From assembly GCF_000309485.1 (NCBI RefSeq), contig NZ_AKIL01000131.1:1-10918 (forward strand): DNA of 10,918 nt, read 5' to 3'. Below, piece after piece: positions 1-6,273 of this stretch. Both the position numbers and the translations under genes were made by a program. The DNA is from Milkweed yellows phytoplasma str. MW1 (lineage in GTDB: Bacteria; Bacillota_I; Bacilli_A; Acholeplasmatales; Acholeplasmataceae). The notes below the pieces were generated by a model. That model made no database searches and had not been told where the DNA came from. It saw nothing but the letters and a program-made list of their open reading frames with translations. Position 1 is the stretch's first letter. Each line of letters opens with the position of its first letter.

Positions 1-24
1 TAAAAACTTTTTAATGAGTTTTTA
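1..24 (+). terminator. Terminator-like hairpin of an upstream gene
   Basis: Bases 1-8 (taaaaact) are the exact reverse complement of bases 17-24 (agttttta), giving an 8-bp stem with an 8-base loop and T-rich 3' arm. It lies ahead of rpmG and would end a transcript entering from the left. The stem is AT-rich and the window starts here, so the upstream gene and any longer stem cannot be seen. Confidence 0.4.
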
Positions 25-82
25 CGGTCCTTATTATTGAGGATTATTTTTAATGAGTTAATGTTAATAATATAAGTAATAA

Positions 83-100
83 TATAATAAGTTTAGAGGG
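83..100 (+). promoter_or_regulatory. -10 box and ribosome site for rpmG
   Basis: TATAAT at 83-88 matches the sigma-A -10 consensus. AGAGGG at 95-100 is a good Shine-Dalgarno site 7 bases before the rpmG ATG. No convincing -35 element is seen 17 bases upstream, and TATAAT is common in such AT-rich DNA, so the -10 call is tentative. The ribosome site is firmer. A TATAAT this close to the start would leave a leader of only about 10-15 bases, so the true promoter may lie further upstream. Confidence 0.35.
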
Positions 101-107
101 CATAAAA

Positions 108-257
108 ATGAGTGAATTAGTAAAATTAGTTTGTACAGATTGCGGTAGAGAGCATTATTACACTTACAAAAATAAAAAACAACATCCAGGGCGTTTAGAA
201 TTTAATAAATATTGTCCGTCTGAGCGTAAACATACTATCCAAAGAGAAAAAAAATAA
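108..257 (+). CDS. rpmG: 50S ribosomal protein L33
   Basis: This encodes a 49-residue basic protein of the large ribosomal subunit. It has the L33 pattern: an N-terminal beta strand with a C9-x2-C12 knuckle, a Lys-rich KNKK segment with HPGRLEFNKYC around residues 22-36, and the ending KHTIQREKK. Length is normal for the family (about 49-55). The second knuckle keeps C36 but has Glu at 39 where zinc-binding (C+) forms have Cys, so zinc binding is probably weakened or lost; L33 is known to exist in C+ and C- forms. The ATG is preceded by AGAGGG. pepP starts 17 bases after the stop, so the two are probably cotranscribed. It is too short for routine ORF calling, but the identity is clear. Confidence 0.93.
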   Translation: MSELVKLVCTDCGREHYYTYKNKKQHPGRLEFNKYCPSERKHTIQREKK

Positions 258-274
258 AAAAGTTGGATTTAAAA

Positions 275-1537
275 ATGTCTGTATTTTATCAAAAAAATCG
301 TCAATCATTGCTTAAAAAAATTGAGAATAACAGTCTAGTATTGTTTTTTTCTGATCAACACCAGTTTAACGAAGAACTTTCAGCTACGGCGAAATTTGAA
401 GTTAATAAAAATTTTTATTATTTAACTGGTATAGAACAGAAAAATGTAGTTTTATTGATGGTGAAAAACGAACAAAAAGAAGAAGCTTTTTTGTTTTTAG
501 ACCCAGTAGATCCTGTGAAAAAATTATGGGATGGAGAAACTTTAAGTTTTACCAAAGCTGCGGAAATAAGTTCTATTCCTGTTAATAATTGTTTCGATAT
601 TAACCTTTCGGAGACGTTTGTATTTTCTTTATTAAATATTGTGAAAATTAGTAAATTTGGTTATATGGAAAATATTTATTTAGATTTATCCAAATTTAAA
701 TTAAAAGACAATATTTCTGTATCTTTAAAAATGGCTAATTTAATTCAAACAAATTATCCGTTTTTAAGAATAAAGGATCATTTTCATTTGGTATCAGATT
801 TAAGGATCACTAAACAACCAGAAGAAATCGCTTTAATTCAACAAGCTATTGCTTTAAATAAAGTAGCTTTAGAGGTAATAGCGCAAAAAATGCAACCAGG
901 ATTATATGAATACGAAATATCGGCTTTTTATCATTATGTTTTAGAAAGTCATTGCGTAACCAACTCTTTTCATACTATTGTGGCTTCTGGTAATAATGCG
1001 ACTATTTTGCATTATAACCAAAAAAAGAGTCCTATTGGCGCTAATGATTTAGTTTTGATAGATTGTGGGGTTCGTTATCAAAATTATACTTCTGATGTTT
1101 CTCGTTGCTTTCCTGCTAGTGGAAAATTCACCCCTCAACAAAAACAAATTTATGAAATTGTTTTAAAAGCGAATAAAAAAATTATTGAATGGATCGAACC
1201 AGGACATACTTTTGCTGAAATGAATCAATATGGTAAACAAATTTTAAGCGATGGGTTAAGTGAATTAGGTTTTTTAAAAAAAGACGAATCTATTGATAAA
1301 TATTGTTATCACGGTTTAGGTCATCATTTAGGTTTAGAAGTGCATGATGTAGGTAATTCTTTTGAACCTATTAAGGAAAATAACATTATCACTATCGAAC
1401 CAGGTTTATACTTGCCAGAATTAAGTTTAGGCATCCGTATTGAAGATGATGTTTTAGTTAGTTTCAACGGTAATGTTAATTTAACTCACAATATTCCTAA
1501 AGAAATAGATGACATTGAAAAATTAATGACAAAATAA
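275..1537 (+). CDS. pepP: Xaa-Pro aminopeptidase (M24B metallopeptidase)
   Basis: This 420-residue cytosolic enzyme would remove an N-terminal residue from peptides with proline in position 2. An AMP_N/creatinase N-terminal domain (about residues 1-125, with FYYLTGIE) precedes a pita-bread catalytic domain (about 170-415). All five dinuclear metal ligands are visible: D263 (LIDCG), D274 (TSDVSR), H350 (GLGHHLGLEVHD), E375 (TIEPGLYL) and E390 (RIEDD). H357 of the HD pair is also present. A TTG at 263 would add four residues. I prefer the ATG at 275, because MSVFYQKNRQ resembles family N-termini; neither start has a strong ribosome site. It follows rpmG closely and ends in a strong terminator. 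In this host it would recycle proline-containing peptides from protein turnover. Distinguishing pepP from the shorter pepQ-type enzymes rests on the AMP_N domain and the length. Confidence 0.9.
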   Translation: MSVFYQKNRQSLLKKIENNSLVLFFSDQHQFNEELSATAKFEVNKNFYYLTGIEQKNVVLLMVKNEQKEEAFLFLDPVDPVKKLWDGETLSFTKAAEISSIPVNNCFDINLSETFVFSLLNIVKISKFGYMENIYLDLSKFKLKDNISVSLKMANLIQTNYPFLRIKDHFHLVSDLRITKQPEEIALIQQAIALNKVALEVIAQKMQPGLYEYEISAFYHYVLESHCVTNSFHTIVASGNNATILHYNQKKSPIGANDLVLIDCGVRYQNYTSDVSRCFPASGKFTPQQKQIYEIVLKANKKIIEWIEPGHTFAEMNQYGKQILSDGLSELGFLKKDESIDKYCYHGLGHHLGLEVHDVGNSFEPIKENNIITIEPGLYLPELSLGIRIEDDVLVSFNGNVNLTHNIPKEIDDIEKLMTK

Positions 1538-1570
1538 ATAACTATTATAAAAATAATAGTTATTTATTTT
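1531..1570 (+). terminator. Intrinsic terminator after pepP
   Basis: An 18-bp perfect stem (1531-1548 with 1553-1570) and an AAAA loop overlap the pepP stop codon at 1535-1537. The 3' arm ends in TTATTTATTTT, which serves as the U-rich tract. The stem is nearly all A-T, so stability comes from length. It would separate rpmG-pepP from the tRNA, although the tRNA could also be fed by read-through. Confidence 0.75.
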
Positions 1571-1584
1571 GTTAAAGTGCAAAT

Positions 1585-1658
<74 letters not shown>

Positions 1659-1803
1659 TCATATAAAAATTAAGAATTAAACGAATAGCAAATATATTAA
1701 ACGATACATTTATTTCCTCCAATTATAAAGGTATAAAAAAAATAATTCATCTGTATTAGTTTTTAGTTGAATATAGGAAAATTATCAATATAACAAATAT
1801 CTT

Positions 1804-1829
1804 TTTATCATGTTAATTTATCATGTTAA
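1804..1829 (+). repeat. Two tandem copies of a 13-base unit
   Basis: The unit tttatcatgttaa occurs at 1804-1816 and again at 1817-1829 without a gap, about 100 bases ahead of the binding-protein gene. The rest of 1659-1803 is AT-rich spacer in which I see no gene. The repeat could be an operator or a simple slippage duplication; the sequence does not decide. Confidence 0.6.
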
Positions 1830-1866
1830 TGTCGTTTTTGTTGCGTTCGCATGATTTTTTTTAATA

Positions 1867-1915
1867 ACTTTAAAATTTTTGCCTTTTGTTGTTAATTTTA
1901 AAGTATAAATGAGGT
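1867..1915 (+). promoter_or_regulatory. Leader inverted repeat and ribosome site of the binding-protein gene
   Basis: An 11-bp inverted repeat (actttaaaatt at 1867-1877, aattttaaagt at 1894-1904, 16-base loop) lies directly before the ribosome site GAGGT at 1911-1915. The gene's ATG follows at 1927. No T tract follows the hairpin, so it is not a terminator. It could be an operator or a leader hairpin affecting translation, or a chance feature of AT-rich DNA. A clear -35/-10 pair for the operon is not evident. Confidence 0.35.
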
Positions 1916-1926
1916 AACAGATTTCT

Positions 1927-2808
1927 ATGATCAAAAAGGATAATAAATTTTTAAAATATATTCATAAAAACAAAAAAACATCTATTATTGTTCTTTTGGT
2001 GATAATTTTATTAATAGGAGCTTTTTTATACACGTTTAGAGGCAAAAAAATAAATAATTCAGAAAAGACAGATACTTTGTATGTCGCTACAGCAGCCCCT
2101 ATGCAACAAGGTTTTGGAATGTATAATGTTAGTTCCAGAACTTTTTATAATGATATGATAAGAAATTTAATCCATGAACCTTTATTGATGCCTAAAACCA
2201 AACCAACAGAGGATAAAAAATACGAAAAAACAAAAAAAACAACTTATGAGAGTAATATTTTAGATGAATATAAAACAACTGATTCAGACTCTTCATCTAA
2301 AACAAAAATATATGTGTTAAAAAACAATATTAAATTTCATAATGGTGTTGATTTAACAGTCGATGATATTCTTTATTCTTGGAAAAAGACCAAAGAATTA
2401 GGTTTAGAATCTTCCCGTTATATAGAAAGTTTCGACATATTTGAAAATGAGCCCAATAAGTTCACTGTTACATTTAAAAATGAAAAAAACAATATAAATG
2501 AATTTTATTTGAGTAAAATTTTTGTCATAAATAAAAAAGAGTGTGAAAACGACTTTCATCAAGGAATAAAAATAGGCTTAGGGGTTTTTCAATTAAAAAT
2601 TATCAAAAACGACAAAATAGTTCAATTAGAATCATTTGACAAACATCCTAAAAAACCACAACAACCGAAAATCACCAAAATTCATTTTCAATATTATCCT
2701 GATTCTGTGACTCGTTTCTCAGAAATAAAAAATGAGAAGATAGATATATTAATAGAACCAACAAATGAAAATATATCTGAAATCAAAAAAAAAACATCAA
2801 TCATTTAA
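1927..2808 (+). pseudogene. Peptide ABC transporter substrate-binding protein, N-terminal half (frameshifted)
   Basis: This 293-codon frame holds the first half of an SBP_bac_5 (OppA/DppA-type) extracellular peptide-binding protein. Residues 1-17 are basic and residues 18-37 form one hydrophobic segment (TSIIVLLVIILL...), a signal anchor without a lipobox Cys. The mature domain starts near DTLYVATAAP (50-59). The family signature lies at 129-156: YVLKNNIKFHNGVDLTVDDILYSW. GLGVFQLKI near residue 218 matches the family's GTGPYxL segment. The frame is good to I286; a run of ten A (2785-2794) then throws it into KKKTSII and a stop at 2806-2808. The other half continues in the next frame. One extra base in the run would restore a protein of about 539 residues, the normal family length. 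Downstream transport genes are decayed, so the protein has no partner here. It may be a recent pseudogene, a slippage-rescued gene or a sequencing error. Confidence 0.85.
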
Positions 2809-3545
2809 AAACAGTAAAGAATAATTTTTTAAATTTAGAATTTATCTTATTGATTAATAAACTTTTAAATTTTGATACAGAAAAAATTCTTTATGACATT
2901 ATTTCAGCAAATAAAGAAGATGAAGGAACGGGGGATTATCCAGAAATCGATTTCTTTTTAAACCCTGGTTTAATCGGCGGAAATATGGAAGACAAAAAAT
3001 CAACCGATAGTGTCGAAGCAGAATTGCAAAACAAACCGCAAATACAAAAGGATAAAAAAATTAAAATTTTAATCATTCAAGATGAGAATAACTTGAGAAA
3101 TCACTTTTTATCTAAATTAAAAGTCGTTTTGAAAGAGATAGGTTTTCAATTTGATGAAATGAAAAAGAATGATTTTAACACTATCTCGGCAATAGATCAA
3201 AAAGGAGATTTTTACATAGTTTCTTTTGATACAAATGAAAATAACGGTAAAAATGGTAATAATAATGATTTATTGGTTTTATTGGATGAAATAAATAATA
3301 TTCCTATCGAACAAAAAACAGCCCACAAAACAGAAAATCATTCAGAAAAAGAAACAGACCAAACAGGTTCCAATTCATATCCAGAGAAAATAAAGCAAAT
3401 ACAAACCATTTTAAAAGACAATTATGTTTATGTTCCTTTTTTTTTAAAACAACCAAAAAATTCTATTACTAGAGATAAAATTCAAAATTTTAAAACGGAT
3501 GCTTTCGGTAATATTATTTGGTCAGACATCACTAAAACTAAATAA
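2793..3545 (+). pseudogene. Peptide ABC transporter substrate-binding protein, C-terminal half (frameshifted)
   Basis: This is the continuation of the same binding protein one frame over. It is open from the end of the A10 run to the stop at 3543-3545, with no good start: a TTG at 2850 lacks a ribosome site. LLNFDTEKILYDIISANK and DFFLNPGLIGG match the middle of the second lobe. IKILIIQDENNLRNHFLSKL matches the segment that refolds the hinge region. IQTILKDNYVYVPFFLKQ with FKTDAFGNIIW near the end matches the family's C-terminal 'x-ilxxdxpyiPlf...Fg' ending. Two hydrophilic, low-complexity stretches interrupt it: NMEDKKSTDSVEAELQNK near 2980-3050, and an N/G/K/E/T-rich section near 3235-3390. 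These are unusual for the family and suggest relaxed selection or lineage-specific loops. Apart from the single break upstream, it carries no internal stop. Confidence 0.8.
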
Positions 3546-3565
3546 CAATAAATGTATTTGTGACT

Positions 3566-3585
3566 TCTTTTTCTTAAGAAAAAGA
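3566..3585 (+). other. 20-bp perfect palindrome after the binding-protein gene
   Basis: tctttttcttaagaaaaaga reads the same on both strands and can fold into an 8-bp stem with a TTAA loop. It starts 20 bases after the binding-protein stop. No T tract follows, so it is a weak terminator at best. It could instead stabilise the 3' end of the binding-protein mRNA, as hairpins between a binding protein and its permeases often do. Confidence 0.45.
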
Positions 3586-3654
3586 GATATCTTTATGGAA
3601 ATGCATCATATATGGCATTAATTCTAAATTAAGTTATAGAAAGTATGTATCAAA

Positions 3655-4571
3655 ATGGCTAAATATACTTTGAAAAAAATATTTTATACCATTGTTTATT
3701 TATTTGCTTGTTATTGTTAGTATTTTTCCGCTTTAAAGTTTTTTCCGATTCAGCACAAGCTTTTTATTAGAGGGCAAGACAGTACTTACCAATAAAAAGC
3801 TGAGTTAACTCAATAATGAGGCTTAGATACAAGTTTAAATAAACAATTTTGGGATTATTTGACAGGGATTATTTTTAAATTTGATTTTTACAAATCCTAC
3901 AGTCAAAGAGATCCAAAAACTATTAACTTATTTATAACTCCTTTTGCTATTGCTTTAACCATTATCTATCATTAGCATTTTTATTGTCTCTTTGTTAGGT
4001 ATTTTGGCTGGCATTTTTGCGGCTTATTATCCAAAATAGTAAAAAAGACTATTTCATACTTTTACTTTCTATTTTGATGATTTTTTTCTACGCCTAGTTT
4101 TATCACAGGTTTTTTGTTGCAATATTTTTTAGGTTTTCATTATATTTTATTTCCTATTTCTGATTTAGAAAGCCCTTCTTCTGGGATTTTGCCTATCAGT
4201 ACGTTATTTTTGGGGCAAACTTTTTTAATCGCTAAAACAGTGAGAAATAATATCATTGAGATTTCAGAAAGAACAACCTTATATTGTCGTATTACAGGCT
4301 AAAGGGTTATCGCCGACTTATATTTTAATTCCATCATTTCTTAAAAAAGCTTTAATACCTATTATCATCTAAATTAGCTTACTTTTTAGTTTTATGGTTA
4401 GGCGATTCTTTAATAGTAGAACCTATTTTAATATTGATGGAGCGGGTTCTTTGAAGATTAAATTTTGTACTAAAAGAGATATCCCAGCAATTTTAATAAA
4501 GTAAAAAAACCATAGAGCAAAACGGAAGTGAGCTTGATTATTATGGAGTGAAAAAAACAGATGTTAAATAA
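3655..4571 (+). pseudogene. Peptide ABC transporter permease 1 (DppB/OppB-like), multiply frameshifted
   Basis: Pieces of one permease appear in order across about 305 codons, the usual DppB/OppB length, but in switching frames. MAKYTLKKIFYTIVYLF starts at 3655; LLEGKTVLT is near 3760. GLDTSLNKQFWDYLTGIIF (3818-3876) and TPFAIALTIIYH (3937-3972) share one frame. FIVSLLGILAGIFAAYYPK runs to 4036. STPSFITGFLLQYFLGFHY leads into QTFLIAKTVRNNIIEISERTTL (to about 4280). The EAA-loop section VVLQAKGLSPTYILIPSFLK follows to about 4370, then GDSLIVEPI, NIDGAGSLKIK and RDIPAILI. The tail GVKKTDVK ends at 4571, overlapping the start of the next gene by 11 bases as in a live operon. At least six frame changes and several in-frame stops rule out function. 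A 62-codon open stretch at 4114-4302 is one surviving piece, not a gene. Confidence 0.88.
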
Positions 4572-4940
4572 AATATATCGCAAGAATAAAATGTTATTTG
4601 AGGTTTATTGATTTTCTCCAGTTTAATGATCTGAATTTATCTGATGCCTTTGTGTTTTGATATAGAAGAGATAGTCATGGAACACGAAAGTATTAAAAAT
4701 AGCTTTTGTACGGCTTTGATAAGTGGTTTTGTAGGCGTACTTTTAGGTATTATAGCGGGTTATTTTCTCGGTTGTACGGATTTCAATATTGAATCTTATT
4801 TGTGATTTTTTAGTGGTTTTTCCTGCTTTTGTGTTAGCTTTTATAGTGATTTTTATGTTCGTAAAAGGGATGAAACAATTGATTTTATCGATCAGTATAT
4901 GTTATTTGCCAATTTTTATTAAAAATAAAAACAGTATCAA
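4561..4940 (+). pseudogene. Peptide ABC transporter permease 2 (DppC/OppC-like), truncated and frameshifted
   Basis: The start MLNKIYRKNKMLFEVY at 4561 has the basic N-terminal end of DppC-type permeases and is preceded by GGAGTG. A stop follows after 16 codons. In another frame LCFDIEEIVMEHESIKNSF corresponds to the family's FGTDxxGRDVxSRxxxG segment. It runs into a hydrophobic stretch, TALISGFVGVLLGIIAGYFL, up to a stop at 4803-4805. After another frame change, DFLVVFPAFVLAFIVIFMF and KQLILSISICYLP continue to about 4920. The C-terminal half, including the EAA loop, is missing, and sequence then passes directly into an ATPase tail. Only about 125 of roughly 300 codons remain. Confidence 0.82.
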
Positions 4941-5325
4941 ATGACTTATTTATTGATTTTTCATGATTTAGGAATGACTCGTTATATTAGCGATCGTATT
5001 GGCGCGATGACAAAAAGGTCGGTTAGTCGAATTAGCCCCTACAGAAGAACTGTTTAATAATCCTCTACACCCTTATTACACTAAAAATTATTAAACACTA
5101 TTACGGTTTTACCGCAATATGCTAATTTAGAGCAATCACAATCTTTGAAGAAGAAAGAAAAGAAAGGATTTAGTTTTTCTTCTGAATTTTTCGGATAGAG
5201 ATTTTTATTAAGCGAAAAAAGGTCATTTTATTTTATGCACTTTGGACCAAAAGAAGGATAAAAAAAGCATGATTTTATGGAAGTTTAATAATTTTTACAT
5301 ACTTATTTTAGCATGGGTAATGTAA
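4941..5325 (+). pseudogene. Peptide ABC transporter ATPase (DppD/DppF-like), C-terminal remnant
   Basis: LLIFHDLGMTRYISDRIGAM (from about 4950) is the H-loop region of an Opp/Dpp ATPase, whose family form is LFISHDLxVVxxISDRIxVM. After a one-base frame change, GRLVELAPTEELFNNPLHPY (5019-5077) is the diagnostic xGxxVExGPTxExFxxPxHPYT motif. Later pieces, NTITVLPQYANLEQSQS and GHFILCTLDQ (near 5220-5250), fit the extended C-terminal tail of these ATPases. Walker A, the signature motif and Walker B are all absent, so about the first two thirds of the gene has been deleted, together with the end of the second permease and possibly a whole second ATPase. Which of the two paralogous ATPases this was cannot be told. 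No function is possible. Confidence 0.85.
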
Positions 5326-5354
5326 TGGTTTAGCAAAAGCAGTCCTAAAAGACC

Positions 5355-5413
5355 TAATAATATTAATTTTTATTATTTTTAACAAAATAACCTAATAAAA
5401 ATTAATATTATTA
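5355..5413 (+). repeat. 21-bp perfect inverted repeat upstream of darA
   Basis: Bases 5355-5375 are the exact reverse complement of 5393-5413, with a 17-base loop between. All pairs are A-T. The right arm overlaps the likely -35 region and spacer of the darA promoter. It is either a factor-independent terminator for the dead transporter operon (the T-rich run is in the loop, not after the stem) or an operator or leader hairpin. A near-direct repeat acctaata starts at 5352 and 5390. Confidence 0.6.
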
Positions 5414-5430
5414 AATAAATGTTATATAAT
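5402..5430 (+). promoter_or_regulatory. Candidate promoter of darA-rpsO
   Basis: TATAAT at 5425-5430 is a perfect -10 box. TTAATA at 5402-5407, 17 bases upstream, is a weak -35 match. The start would fall near 5437, leaving a leader of under 20 bases before the darA ATG at 5454, with AGGAT at 5446-5450 as a modest ribosome site. AT richness makes chance matches likely. Confidence 0.4.
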
Positions 5431-5453
5431 ATAAATATGAAAGATAGGATAGT

Positions 5454-5777
5454 ATGAAATTAATTTTAGCAATTGTATCTAGTGAAGATGCGAATAAAGT
5501 TCAAAATAATTTAAATAAAGAGAATATTTTTAACACAAGGTTGTCTACTAAAGGTGGTTTTTTAAGAGAAGCAAATGCTACTTTTGTGATAGGTATTGAT
5601 TCTGAAAGAGTAGATGAAGTTTTACAAATTATCAAAGAACATTCTAGAAAAAGAACTCAAATGATTCCAGGCAACGTTTTAAATGAAATGGGGGCTTTTT
5701 ATTCTTTACCTTCTGAAATTTCTATTGGAGGAGCAACTGTTTTTATTTTAGATGTTGAACAATTTTTAAAATTATAA
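5454..5777 (+). CDS. darA: PII-like cyclic-di-AMP receptor protein
   Basis: This 107-residue cytosolic protein belongs to the YaaQ/PstA/DarA family, trimeric PII-like proteins that bind cyclic-di-AMP in Firmicutes and relatives. Visible hallmarks are the start MKLILAIVSSEDANK, GGFLREANATFVIGI (34-48) corresponding to the conserved GGFLxxGNxTxxIGV, RKRTQMIPG (65-73), and the closing GGATVFILDVEQF (92-104). Length matches Bacillus homologues (109). The Gly of the usual GN pair is Ala here (EANATF). rpsO starts 32 bases downstream on the same strand, so they probably form an operon. The family has no known enzymatic activity; its targets are unknown in most species. It implies a cyclic-di-AMP synthase elsewhere in the genome, which is an inference. 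Confidence 0.9.
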   Translation: MKLILAIVSSEDANKVQNNLNKENIFNTRLSTKGGFLREANATFVIGIDSERVDEVLQIIKEHSRKRTQMIPGNVLNEMGAFYSLPSEISIGGATVFILDVEQFLKL

Positions 5778-5809
5778 AAAAATCAAAAATTAATAAAGAG
5801 GTAATAATA

Positions 5810-6037
5810 ATGTTATTAAGTAAAGAAGAAAAAAAAGAAATTATTAAAAATAATAGCAAGAAAGAAGGCGATACAGGCTCTACTAAAGTTCAAATCGCTT
5901 TATTAAATCGTGAAATTGAAGAATTAAACAAACATTTTAAACAACATCCAGGTGATTTTCATTCCAAACGCGGTTTATTAACTAAAAATAAAAAAAGAAA
6001 TACTTTAATTAGATATTCTCAACAAAAACAAAGTTAA
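5810..6037 (+). CDS. rpsO: 30S ribosomal protein S15, short C-terminus
   Basis: S15 binds 16S rRNA at a three-way junction and organises the central domain of the small subunit. The protein reads MLLSKEEKKEIIKNN, then the family signature EGDTGSTKVQIALLNREIEELNKHFKQH (19-46), DFHSKRGLL (49-57) and KKRNTLIRY (61-69). AGAGG at 5797-5801 supports the ATG. The predicted protein has only 75 residues, where S15 normally has 88-89. It stops inside helix 4 after SQQKQS, and the usual 'YLxxxDxxxYxxLIxxLGLR' ending is missing. In the -1 frame an open path continues from about 6016 to a TAA at 6069-6071, giving ILNKNKVNFCYNMRKLTI and a total near 86. The truncation may be real, or a recent frameshift or sequencing error. 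The main RNA-binding core is present, so some function is likely. Confidence 0.9.
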   Translation: MLLSKEEKKEIIKNNSKKEGDTGSTKVQIALLNREIEELNKHFKQHPGDFHSKRGLLTKNKKRNTLIRYSQQKQS

Positions 6038-6061
6038 TTTTTGTTATAATATGAGAAAATT

Positions 6062-6088
6062 AACTATCTAATGGAGATAGTTTTTTTT
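6062..6088 (+). terminator. Intrinsic terminator after rpsO
   Basis: AACTATCT (6062-6069) pairs with AGATAGTT (6075-6082) around a 5-base loop, and a run of T continues to 6088. This is a classic rho-independent terminator 25 bases after the rpsO stop, ending the darA-rpsO transcript. Confidence 0.85.
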
Positions 6089-6107
6089 AAGGGTTTTTTA
6101 GTGAGAT

Positions 6108-6273
6108 CTATTGTTTGTCTGAGTTATATTCGATAATAATGGTTTCGCCTTTTTTTGTCGTCTTGGGTTTGCTCCATGGTATTATCAGGAGAAAATAATG
6201 GATAAATAGGTTCTTTTGATGTATAATTTGTTTGGTTGTCTAGGCAGGTTATTAAATAATGAAGCTTAAAAAT
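6108..6273 (-). pseudogene. Relic of a small phytoplasma-type secreted or hypothetical protein
   Basis: On the minus strand a perfect ribosome site AGGAGGTG (6283-6276) is followed four bases on by ATT TTT AAG CTT, reading (I)FKLHYLITCLDNQTNYTSK. Phytoplasma SVM-type secreted proteins start with MFKL and a hydrophobic signal. Here the ATG appears mutated to ATT and the signal is shortened; no other start lies in this frame until ATG inside NTMEQ. The frame runs through EPIYPLFSPDN and TMEQTQDDKK. A seven-base homopolymer (A on this strand) then breaks it: the frame ends as RRNHYYRI, stop at 6124-6126. Shifting one base gives KGETIIIEYNSDKQ and a stop at 6108-6110, which looks like the authentic C-terminus. 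Likely a dead gene. Family membership is my inference from four residues and the context, so confidence is limited. Confidence 0.4.

Noticed and set aside
263..277. TTG at 263 as the start of pepP
   Set aside because: It adds only MDLK before an in-frame ATG at 275, has no ribosome site, and family N-termini fit the ATG better.
1677..1709. Minus-strand mini-ORF MYRLIYLLFV with a GGAGG site six bases before its ATG
   Set aside because: Only ten codons followed by a stop, with no gene behind it to make it a leader peptide. It could be the 5' stub of a lost gene, but nothing supports that.
3758..3801. 11-bp inverted repeat (agctttttatt / aataaaaagct) inside the first permease remnant
   Set aside because: Both arms are explained as coding remnants (FLLEG... 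and NKKLS) that align with the permease; likely a chance dyad in AT-rich sequence.
4114..4302. 62-codon open frame as an independent small gene
   Set aside because: Its protein is the middle of the first permease and aligns with flanking pieces in other frames; it has no ribosome site.
3546..5325. Reading UGA as tryptophan (Mycoplasma code) to rescue the broken permease frames
   Set aside because: Most interruptions are TAA or TAG or true frame changes, and the intact genes here encode Trp with TGG and keep expected ends with the standard bacterial code.
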